The notes beneath the pieces were generated by a model that worked only from the letters and a program-made list of their open reading frames with translations, ran no database searches and was not told the origin of the DNA. 6,500 bases of DNA from Desulfonema limicola. GTDB taxonomy: Bacteria; Desulfobacterota; Desulfobacteria; Desulfobacterales; DYRC01. Positions within the stretch are counted from its first letter, which is position 1, and the number at the start of each line of letters is the position of its first letter. The translations under genes and the position numbers were made by a program. The stretch is from positions 1 through 6,500 of the forward strand of contig DYRC01000235.1 in the NCBI GenBank assembly GCA_020718925.1, written 5' to 3'. Positions 1-4,931 of this stretch are shown one piece after another.

Positions 1-114
1 TTACAAGCTTTGTATATTAGCAAGAATAAGAAGTGATTGCAATACTTTTTCAGAATCAATCTCATTTATCAGAATTCGCCCACACAATGTCAGGACAAAT
101 TTTGCGGCAGTTCT

Positions 115-263
115 GATTTCGTTTTTTCAACCCGTTCAGGAATTTTCAAACTGAGAATTGCCGGATAACTGAAAATGTCAGTGATGAAAATATCCGTGAT
201 TCAGAATAAAGATCATCATTTTTCCGAATATTAATGCCTGAAAATTCCGGGTTGAAAGAAATC
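115..263. repeat. MITE-like element with imperfect terminal inverted repeats
   Basis: The right arm (239-263), read on the - strand, is GATTTC-TTTCAACCCG-GAATTTTCA. All three blocks occur in the same order in the left arm (115-148), separated by a 4-nt insertion (121-124) and a 5-nt insertion (135-139). That gives 25 matched positions. Inside, CGGATA and TATCCG form a further short inverted pair, so the element could be a decayed long palindrome. No transposase is encoded and I see no clear target-site duplication. It may be a non-autonomous mobile element remnant or a structured transcribed region. Chance similarity in AT-rich DNA is possible. Confidence 0.35.
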
Positions 264-278
264 AATAATTGAAATCGC

Positions 279-307
279 TTGACAATCAGACTATCTTCGT
301 ATAGATT
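279..307 (+). promoter_or_regulatory. Probable sigma-70 promoter of the rho operon
   Basis: A consensus -35 box TTGACA lies at 279-284. Candidate -10 hexamers follow: TAGATT at 302-307 with a 17-nt spacer, or TATAGA at 300-305 with a 15-nt spacer. Transcription would start near 313-316 and give a leader of about 170 nt before rho. The exact -35 match and the position ahead of the first gene support it. The -10 assignment is uncertain. Confidence 0.5.
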
Positions 308-330
308 GGATTCAAGCTACGGTATCACGT

Positions 331-358
331 ACGCCTACCCATTTTCTCCATAACAGCC
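331..358 (+). promoter_or_regulatory. C-rich, G-poor rho leader segment, possible rut-like site
   Basis: Within the predicted rho leader, these 28 bases contain 12 C and only 2 G, the composition Rho prefers when it loads on RNA. In Escherichia coli, rho expression is autoregulated by Rho-dependent attenuation in its leader. The same logic here is inference: no defined consensus exists for rut sites, and composition alone is weak evidence. Confidence 0.25.
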
Positions 359-469
359 AGCGCGGATCCAAATCCATAGAATACCGTGTCAATGCAAAAA
401 ATGCGGGCTCTGACAAAGATGTTTTATGCCGTTTTCGGTCATAATCCATAAAAAAAACATAAATTCAGC

Positions 470-474
470 AGGAG
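470..474 (+). promoter_or_regulatory. Ribosome binding site of rho
   Basis: AGGAG lies 8 nt upstream of the ATG at 483. It is the strongest Shine-Dalgarno sequence in the operon and supports the chosen rho start. Confidence 0.8.
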
Positions 475-482
475 TATCCTAA

Positions 483-1730
483 ATGAATATTGTCGAACTT
501 AAACGTAAAAAAATCAATGAACTGACTCAACTCGCCAAAGATTTCAATATCGAAGGCGCGGCTGGGATGAGAAAGCAGGAGCTTATTTTTGCCCTGCTTC
601 AGGCGCAGACTGAAAAAAACGGCATGATCTACGGAGAAGGCACTCTGGAAATTCTGCCGGATGGATTCGGATTTTTAAGAGCGCCGAGTTATAACTATCT
701 GCCGGGACCGGATGATATTTATGTCTCACCCTCTCAGATACGGCGATTCAACCTGAGAACCGGAGACACCGTATCCGGGCAGATTCGCCAGCCCAAAGAG
801 ACGGAGCGGTATTTTGCACTTCTCAAAGTCGAATCGGTGAATTATGAAGACCCGGAACTCGCCAGAGAAAAAATTCTCTTTGACAACCTCACCCCGTTAT
901 ATCCTAACCGGAAAATAGACATGGAGATCAAAGCCGATAACTACTCCACCCGGATTATGGATTTGCTCACGCCTATCGGATTCGGGCAGAGAGGGCTGAT
1001 TGTTTCGCCCCCGCGTTCCGGTAAAACCATGCTGCTTCAGTTTATTGCCAACAGCATTGTTGCCAACCACAAGGACATTATCCTGTTCGTGCTGCTGATT
1101 GATGAACGCCCTGAAGAAGTAACGGATATGGAACGTTCTGTCAAAGGCGAGGTTATCAGCTCCACATTTGACGAGCCGGCAGAGCGACATGTTCAGGTGG
1201 CGGAAATGGTGATAGAAAAAGCCAAGCGGCTGGTTGAACATAAAAAAGATGTGGTTATCTTGTTAGACAGCATCACCCGTTTGGCAAGAGCCTATAACTC
1301 GGTAGTGCCGCCCAGCGGTAAAATTCTTTCCGGCGGCGTGGACTCCAACGCGCTTCAGCGTCCCAAGCGGTTTTTCGGAGCGGCAAGAAATATTGAAGAA
1401 GGCGGAAGTCTGACCATTATTGCAACGGCTTTGATTGACACCGGAAGCCGGATGGATGAGGTTATTTTTGAAGAATTTAAGGGAACCGGCAATATGGAAC
1501 TTCAATTAGATCGCCGTCTGGCGGATCGCCGCGTATTCCCGGCACTTGAAATCAAAAAGTCCGGCACCCGCAAAGAAGAGCTTCTGCTGGATGTTGAAAC
1601 CTTAAACCGGGTTTGGATTTTAAGAAAACTGCTTGCATCTTTGAATCCGGTGGACAGTATGGAATTTCTGCTTGAAAAAATGAACGGAACAAAGGATAAT
1701 AAATCTTTTCTCAAATCAATGAATGCTTAG
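483..1730 (+). CDS. rho: Transcription termination factor Rho
   Basis: Rho is a hexameric RNA-dependent ATPase and helicase that loads on C-rich nascent RNA and dissociates the elongation complex in the cytoplasm. The 415-residue length is close to the E. coli protein (419). An N-terminal helical Rho_N domain covers about residues 1-45. The cold-shock-like RNA-binding domain (about 48-118) contains the RNP1-like GFGFLR (61-66) and a very conserved stretch, YVSPSQIRRFNLRTGD (80-95). The RecA-like ATPase core carries Walker A PPRSGKT (176-182, Lys181), the DERPEEVTDM segment (207-216) with the expected catalytic Glu near 211, Walker B VVILLD (257-262), and the Q/R-loop region with SGGVDSNAL (283-291) and RPKRFFGAARN (293-303). 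The start is fixed by AGGAG 8 nt upstream and by the N-terminal match. No insertion domain is present in the N-terminal part, unlike some actinobacterial and Bacteroidetes Rho proteins. It is first in an operon with rpmE, prfA and prmC. Identification is essentially certain. Confidence 0.98.
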   Translation: MNIVELKRKKINELTQLAKDFNIEGAAGMRKQELIFALLQAQTEKNGMIYGEGTLEILPDGFGFLRAPSYNYLPGPDDIYVSPSQIRRFNLRTGDTVSGQIRQPKETERYFALLKVESVNYEDPELAREKILFDNLTPLYPNRKIDMEIKADNYSTRIMDLLTPIGFGQRGLIVSPPRSGKTMLLQFIANSIVANHKDIILFVLLIDERPEEVTDMERSVKGEVISSTFDEPAERHVQVAEMVIEKAKRLVEHKKDVVILLDSITRLARAYNSVVPPSGKILSGGVDSNALQRPKRFFGAARNIEEGGSLTIIATALIDTGSRMDEVIFEEFKGTGNMELQLDRRLADRRVFPALEIKKSGTRKEELLLDVETLNRVWILRKLLASLNPVDSMEFLLEKMNGTKDNKSFLKSMNA

Positions 1731-1741
1731 GGGGTTAAACC

Positions 1742-1957
1742 ATGAAAGAAGGAATTCATCCGAATTATCAGCCGACTAAAATTGTCTGTGCATGCGGAAA
1801 CGTGATTGAGACCGGATCGGTCAGACCGGATATCCGCGTAGAAATCTGCTCAGGCTGCCATCCGTTTTTTACCGGCAAACAGAAACTGATTGACACTGCC
1901 GGACGGATAGAGCGTTTCCGCAAAAAATACGAGAAGTTTCAGACAGCCGGAAAATAA
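1742..1957 (+). CDS. rpmE: 50S ribosomal protein L31, zinc-binding type
   Basis: This small protein binds the large ribosomal subunit at the central protuberance and helps bridge the subunits. The 71-residue sequence begins MKEGIHPNYQ, the family N-terminal signature, and contains HPFFTGKQKL near residues 40-49. Four cysteines, Cys16, Cys18, Cys36 and Cys39, match the Zn-binding positions of the C+ (RpmE) type, so this is not the zinc-independent YkgM type. The gene starts 11 bp after the rho stop. Its AGGGGG ribosome binding site (1729-1734) overlaps that stop codon, which suggests translational coupling. Since the zinc-containing form is normally displaced by the C- form under zinc limitation, a paralogue may exist elsewhere, but none is seen here. 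Confidence 0.97.
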   Translation: MKEGIHPNYQPTKIVCACGNVIETGSVRPDIRVEICSGCHPFFTGKQKLIDTAGRIERFRKKYEKFQTAGK

Positions 1958-1966
1958 TCGGATATT

Positions 1967-3058
1967 ATGCTGGATAAATTAAACGGAGTCGAAGAGCGTT
2001 TCATCAGATTAGAGACGCTGTTGAGTGATCCTGTAACGGTCAGAGATCGGGATGCGTTTCAGAAATACAGCCGGGAACATTCCGAACTGGTTCCTATTGT
2101 TGCCGCATTCCGGGAGCATAAAAAAATTGTTGAGCAGCTTGGCGAAAACATGGAGATGCTCAGAGATTCCGATACGGAAATCAGAGACTTGGCACGTCAG
2201 GAAATCGGGGTTCTGGAAGAAAAAAAAGCAGACATTGAGAATGAACTCAGAAAACTTCTCATGCCCAGAGATCCTAATGATGACAAAAATGTTCTGATTG
2301 AAATCCGGGCAGGAACCGGCGGGGACGAAGCTGCGTTGTTTGCCGCAGATTTGTTCAGAATGTACAGCCGTTATGCTGAAGCCAAAGGCTGGAAATCGGA
2401 AATTATGACCCATCATCCGACCGGCGTAGGCGGTTTGAAAGAAGTCATTGCCATGATTCAGGGCAAGGGCGCATACAGCCGCTTCAAGTATGAGAGCGGC
2501 ATTCACCGGGTACAGCGCGTTCCGACCACTGAGGCGCAGGGCAGAATTCATACCTCTGCCGTAACCGTAGCAGTTTTGCCGGAGGCTGAAGATGTTGAAA
2601 TCAATATTGATCCGAATGAACTCAAAATTGATGTGTATCGCTCTGCGGGTCCCGGCGGGCAGTCTGTAAATACTACGGATTCGGCGGTACGCGTTACGCA
2701 TCTTCCCACAGGCTTGGTGGTTACCTGTCAGGATGAAAAATCCCAGTGGAAAAACAAGGCAAAAGCCATGAAAGTTCTCAGGGCAAGGCTTTTGGACAGA
2801 ATGGTTGCCGAGCAGAACGAAAAACGCTCCGAAGAGCGCAAAAGTCAGGTCGGAACCGGAGACAGAAGCGGTCGCATCCGAACCTACAACTTTCCTCAAA
2901 GCCGGGTTACGGATCATCGGATCGGTCTGACGCTATACAAATTGGAGAGCATTTTGCAGGGCGATATTGATTCTGTTATTGACCAACTGACAACCTTTTA
3001 CCAAGCTCAGGCATTACAAAATGCAGCAGCAGACCCCGCAGCAATGGCACATTCTTAG
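1967..3058 (+). CDS. prfA: Peptide chain release factor 1 (RF1)
   Basis: RF1 recognises UAA and UAG stop codons in the ribosomal A site and triggers peptidyl-tRNA hydrolysis. The 363 residues match the usual length. The N-terminal coiled-coil domain (about 1-105) is followed by the RF1/PCRF domain with IEIRAGTGGDEAALFA (111-126). The stop-codon reading tripeptide is Pro-Thr-Thr (186-188) within VQRVPTTEAQGRIHTS, the RF1-type PxT rather than the RF2 SPF. The catalytic GGQ is at 230-232 in SAGPGGQSVNTTDSAVRVTH. The conserved RSGRIRTYNFPQSRVTDHR region (about 300-318) completes domain 4. The start lies 9 bp after rpmE with only a weak GGA motif ahead of it, so expression probably relies on coupling. 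The Ala-rich C-terminal tail is encoded in a 38-bp overlap with prmC, whose product methylates the GGQ glutamine (Gln232). Confidence 0.98.
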   Translation: MLDKLNGVEERFIRLETLLSDPVTVRDRDAFQKYSREHSELVPIVAAFREHKKIVEQLGENMEMLRDSDTEIRDLARQEIGVLEEKKADIENELRKLLMPRDPNDDKNVLIEIRAGTGGDEAALFAADLFRMYSRYAEAKGWKSEIMTHHPTGVGGLKEVIAMIQGKGAYSRFKYESGIHRVQRVPTTEAQGRIHTSAVTVAVLPEAEDVEINIDPNELKIDVYRSAGPGGQSVNTTDSAVRVTHLPTGLVVTCQDEKSQWKNKAKAMKVLRARLLDRMVAEQNEKRSEERKSQVGTGDRSGRIRTYNFPQSRVTDHRIGLTLYKLESILQGDIDSVIDQLTTFYQAQALQNAAADPAAMAHS

Positions 3059-3914
3059 CCTGCTTAAATGGGCTGAGTCCTATTTTGCTTCCCATGATAT
3101 AGAAGATCCCAGAGCTTCGGCTGAAATGCTGCTGGCACACACTCTGAAGCTCAGACGGATTGATCTGTATATCCGCTATGATCAGCCGCTGATGAGCGAT
3201 GAACTGGCGCGATTCAAAGCCCTGATCATTCGGCGGGCAGCAGGTGAGCCGGTGGCGTATATCATGGGGCAAAAAGGATTCTGGTCTCTTGAGCTTAGGG
3301 TAACGCCGGATGTGCTGATTCCGCGCCCTGACACGGAGATTCTTGTGGAAGCGGCGGTCGGTGCGATTCCCAAAGATGGGGGTGAAACACCGCTTAGGGT
3401 TTTGGAACTCGGCACCGGATCCGGCGCAATTATCGCGGCTATTGCTTCGGAGCGTCCCGGACATTGCTTTTTTGCGTCTGATTGCTCAATAAAGGCTTTG
3501 GACATTGCCAAGGAAAATGCCCGATATCATCAGCTTGATGCTGCCATCTGCTTTTTTGCCTCAGATTGGTTTTCTGCCTTAATGCCTATCCCGCGTTTTG
3601 ATCTGATTGTATCCAATCCGCCTTATATTCCGAGTGCTGATATTGACGCGCTTCAGCCGGAAATCCGAAAATTCGAGCCGCGCAATGCCCTTGACGGCGG
3701 AAAAGACGGATTGGATGCGATACGGAATATTATCGGTCATGCAAAGAATTATCTTAAACCGGGCGGCAGCCTGATGCTTGAAATCGGCTATGATCAGAGA
3801 ATGCAGGTATCGGAGATGTCTGAAAGCGGCGGGTATGAACAGATTCGGTTTATCAAAGATTACGGCGGGCATGATCGGGTGGGGTGTATGGTTGTTCCTA
3901 TTCATCTCTGTTAA
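3021..3914 (+). CDS. prmC: Release factor glutamine N5-methyltransferase PrmC (HemK)
   Basis: PrmC transfers a methyl group from S-adenosylmethionine to the side-chain amide of the GGQ glutamine in RF1 and RF2, raising termination efficiency. The 297-residue protein has the N-terminal helical substrate-binding domain (about 9-85: LLKWAESYF, DPRASAEMLLAH, AAGEPVAYIMGQKGFW), then PRPDTEILVE (101-110), SAM motif I LELGTGSGAI (128-137), and the substrate-amide binding NPPY (199-202) followed by IPSADI. FEPRNALDGGKDGLD is also typical of the family. The ATG at 3021 lies inside prfA (38-bp overlap, +1 frame shift relative to prfA). I accept it because the family N-terminal pattern begins by residue 9 and no later ATG would preserve it. 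A weak CAGG (3008-3011) lies 9 nt upstream. It is the last gene of the operon. Confidence 0.96.
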   Translation: MQQQTPQQWHILSLLKWAESYFASHDIEDPRASAEMLLAHTLKLRRIDLYIRYDQPLMSDELARFKALIIRRAAGEPVAYIMGQKGFWSLELRVTPDVLIPRPDTEILVEAAVGAIPKDGGETPLRVLELGTGSGAIIAAIASERPGHCFFASDCSIKALDIAKENARYHQLDAAICFFASDWFSALMPIPRFDLIVSNPPYIPSADIDALQPEIRKFEPRNALDGGKDGLDAIRNIIGHAKNYLKPGGSLMLEIGYDQRMQVSEMSESGGYEQIRFIKDYGGHDRVGCMVVPIHLC

Positions 3915-3946
3915 AAGTCCATAAAAATTTCTGCTTCCTTTTGTTC

Positions 3947-3968
3947 GCAGACAGGTTAAGCTGTCTGC
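3947..3968 (+). other. Perfect 8-bp stem-loop after prmC, no U-tract
   Basis: GCAGACAG (3947-3954) and CTGTCTGC (3961-3968) form a perfect stem with a 6-nt loop 33 nt after the prmC stop. No T-run follows on either strand, so it is not a standard intrinsic terminator. It could stabilise the 3' end of the operon mRNA or act with the downstream terminator. GTTAAGC (3955-3961) can alternatively pair with GCTTAAC (4003-4009). Confidence 0.45.
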
Positions 3969-4046
3969 AATGCTGATAATTGTTTCATCGCTCATATCTT
4001 TTGCTTAACCCGGATATATTTTGTAATCCGAACTTTGTCAATGTCC

Positions 4047-4093
4047 TTGCAGATAAACAAAAAACCCCTTCCCGGATAATCAGAGAAGGGGTT
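4047..4093. repeat. 47-bp direct repeat, copy 1 (prmC side)
   Basis: This copy matches 4783-4829 in the same orientation at 46 of 47 positions; the only difference is T at 4077 versus G at 4813. It contains an intrinsic terminator hairpin plus 12 conserved bases (4047-4058) outside the stem, so the similarity is more than two terminators converging on the same shape. Together the two copies bracket the toxin-antitoxin module. Confidence 0.9.
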
Positions 4094-4095
4094 TT
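4061..4095 (-). terminator. Rho-independent terminator of the TA operon (partly bidirectional)
   Basis: An 11-bp perfect stem pairs 4061-4071 (AAAACCCCTTC) with 4085-4095 (GAAGGGGTTTT) around a 13-nt loop. On the - strand the stem runs into a TTTTTTGTTT tract, which makes a good terminator 28 bp beyond the toxin stop. On the + strand only four T residues follow the G-rich arm, so it could also weakly end the rho-prmC transcript arriving from the other side. Confidence 0.85.
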
Positions 4096-4122
4096 GGGAT
4101 TATATATTGAAAATTAAATAGT

Positions 4123-4407
4123 TTATATCGGTCTTTTTTGAGTATCCTGCCGATTATCAAACACAGAATGTATAATTATTTCATCTGCTTCGATTGTATA
4201 AAAGATTGAAAACGGAAATCTCCTGATAACAGATCCGCGAAAGCATGAATAACGTATCTGATACATTTCAGGATTGCTTATAATATTCTGCAAAGCAGAT
4301 TCGATACAATCCAGAAATTCAAAAACAAGCCCCCTTCTCTGTATTTCATACCATTCAAAAGCTGACTCAAGATCATCTGCAGCCCTGTCGGTGTATCTCA
4401 GTCTCAT
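4123..4407 (-). CDS. ParE/RelE-superfamily toxin of a type II toxin-antitoxin module
   Basis: This 94-residue protein has the pattern of small ParE/RelE-fold toxins (plasmid stabilisation system family): an N-terminal strand LRYTDRAADDLESAFEWYE (about 3-21), a central helical hairpin FEFLDCIESALQNIISNPEMY (29-49), then a beta core IRRFPFSIFYTIEADEIIIHSVFDNRQD (61-88). Such toxins either poison DNA gyrase (ParE) or cleave ribosome-bound mRNA (RelE); the sequence alone does not decide which. The usual C-terminal 'H-x-R-R-D/N-P' is here FDNRQDTQKRP (83-93), so the His and the Asp-Pro step are changed. The ATG overlaps the antitoxin stop as ATGA, with AGGA (4418-4421) 10 nt upstream. Tight coupling to the upstream antitoxin gene is the standard TA arrangement. 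Family assignment is firm; the target is unknown. Confidence 0.88.
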   Translation of the reverse strand: MRLRYTDRAADDLESAFEWYEIQRRGLVFEFLDCIESALQNIISNPEMYQIRYSCFRGSVIRRFPFSIFYTIEADEIIIHSVFDNRQDTQKRPI

Positions 4408-4631
4408 CTGTATTTCATCCTCAGACGTTCATGGACTGATACCCAGTCATGAAGATTTTGGCTGCCTGCTTTATACGACTGATACCTCAGATCAAGCTCT
4501 TTTTTCTGCCATTCGGGCATCGGGAGTTCGTTATTACTCTGAGCGATAGAATCCCATACGTCTGCTATCAGCAAAAGCTTTTCAGATAGGTATAATCTGT
4601 TTATTTCCTCTCTGATTTCTTCCAATCTCAT
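4404..4631 (-). CDS. Antitoxin, putative addiction module component (PF09720-like)
   Basis: This 75-residue protein resembles the 'putative addiction module component' family (Pfam PF09720, TIGR02574), small antitoxins usually found next to ParE/RelE-type toxins. Recognisable blocks are LSEKLLLIADVWDSIAQ (15-31), followed by ELPMPEWQKKELDLRYQSY (35-53) and a C-terminal HDWVSVHERLR (61-71). The family is expected to neutralise the toxin by binding it; no obvious separate DNA-binding domain is visible. I start at the ATG at 4631, because AAAGGA lies 6 nt upstream. An in-frame GTG at 4673 would add 14 residues but has no ribosome binding site and extends before the family's normal N-terminus. 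Its stop overlaps the toxin start by 4 bp. Confidence 0.87.
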   Translation of the reverse strand: MRLEEIREEINRLYLSEKLLLIADVWDSIAQSNNELPMPEWQKKELDLRYQSYKAGSQNLHDWVSVHERLRMKYR

Positions 4632-4637
4632 ATCTGA

Positions 4638-4643
4638 TCCTTT
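4638..4643 (-). promoter_or_regulatory. Ribosome binding site deciding the antitoxin start
   Basis: Read on the - strand, AAAGGA lies 6 nt before the ATG at 4631. It lies inside the longer GTG-initiated frame, and so favours the shorter 75-residue antitoxin. Confidence 0.7.
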
Positions 4644-4721
4644 CAGATTATCGGCTGTAAAATGAATCTGCACTCATATTTCAAAGTCGTTTAATATCAG
4701 CCTGAAACTGTCATTTGTGAT

Positions 4722-4751
4722 TTTATATCATATTATTCGGATACAATTCAA
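4722..4751 (-). promoter_or_regulatory. Candidate promoter of the TA operon
   Basis: On the - strand, TTGAAT (4751-4746) and TATAAA (4727-4722) are separated by 18 nt, giving a plausible sigma-70 promoter about 90 nt before the antitoxin ATG. A 9-bp palindrome ATATCATAT (4725-4733) overlaps the -10 box and could be an operator, since TA operons are commonly autorepressed. The local sequence is very AT-rich, so other -10 choices are possible. Confidence 0.35.
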
Positions 4752-4782
4752 TATTTTTTGTGTAAACAGCGGATATCGGTAA

Positions 4783-4829
4783 TTGCAGATAAACAAAAAA
4801 CCCCTTCCCGGAGAATCAGAGAAGGGGTT
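4783..4829. repeat. 47-bp direct repeat, copy 2 (cohesin-gene side)
   Basis: This is the second copy of the repeat at 4047-4093, in the same orientation and with a single substitution in the hairpin loop (4813). The distance between copies is 736 bp from start to start. Everything needed for the TA module (promoter, two genes, terminator) fits in that interval. Confidence 0.9.
4799..4829 (-). terminator. Rho-independent terminator of the cohesin/dockerin gene
   Basis: A 9-bp stem pairs 4799-4807 (AACCCCTTC) with 4821-4829 (GAAGGGGTT). On the - strand it is followed by a T-rich tract (TTTTGTTT). It lies about 100 nt beyond the stop of the - strand gene ending at 4932 and ends that transcript before the TA promoter. 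On the + strand no T-run follows, so orientation is clear. A smaller 5-bp hairpin (4831-4844) precedes it. Confidence 0.82.
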
Positions 4830-4858
4830 AATGCTTCAGAGCATCGAATCAGAATTTC

Positions 4859-4931
4859 AGGATTACCAAGATTAAGTACAGTCTGCTCAATCCCGGTAAT
4901 CCTTTAATCCCGTGAATCATGGTTCAGACAA
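4859..4931. repeat. Imperfect inverted-repeat element, dispersed-repeat style
   Basis: Arms 4859-4873 and 4889-4903 are inverted copies matching at 13 of 15 positions, with perfect GGATTACC/GGTAATCC cores. A third related unit, AATCCCGTGAATC (4906-4918), follows, so the segment is built from degenerate 'GGATTA' type words. The element begins immediately after the stop codon of the - strand gene. From memory, similar strings ('CTGAACCATGATTCA', 'GGATTAAAGGATTACC') are scattered between genes in many environmental bacterial genomes; I cannot confirm this here. Function is unknown: it could be a mobile palindromic unit or an mRNA 3' structure. Confidence 0.5.

Larger units (their letters stand above)
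1..482. other. Intergenic region upstream of rho, no convincing gene
   Basis: This AT-rich stretch has no long open reading frame on either strand with a credible start and ribosome binding site. A stop-to-stop frame on the - strand (126 down to 1) encodes only about 41 residues and has no ATG. The region holds an imperfect inverted-repeat element (115-263), a probable rho promoter (279-307), a C-rich leader segment (331-358) and the rho ribosome binding site. A 7-bp inverted repeat (ACGGTAT at 319-325, ATACCGT at 381-387) could fold part of the leader. The 5' neighbour of the operon lies outside the window. Confidence 0.7.

Noticed and set aside
1..126. - strand frame ending in TAA at 1-3
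   Set aside because: The stop-to-stop stretch is only about 41 codons, has no ATG or clear ribosome binding site, and has no recognisable family features.
897..1714. Several 70-114 codon - strand frames across rho
   Set aside because: All are antisense to highly conserved rho sequence and have no independent support.
2009..2917. 302-codon open frame on the - strand
   Set aside because: It lies wholly antisense to prfA, which has all RF1 motifs. The translation is compositionally odd and matches no family I recognise; it is a shadow of the coding frame.
3579..3995. 138-codon open frame on the - strand whose first 27 codons lie in the prmC-TA intergenic region
   Set aside because: Most of it is antisense to conserved prmC sequence, and its upstream region has no good ribosome binding site. 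The N-terminus falls on the 3947-3968 hairpin, which explains the sequence there.
4274..4549. 91-codon + strand frame across the toxin-antitoxin genes
   Set aside because: It is antisense to two genes with recognisable families and has no supporting start signal.
4632..4673. GTG-initiated 14-residue extension of the antitoxin
   Set aside because: There is no Shine-Dalgarno sequence before the GTG, whereas AAAGGA precedes the internal ATG at 4631. The extension would contain that ribosome binding site.
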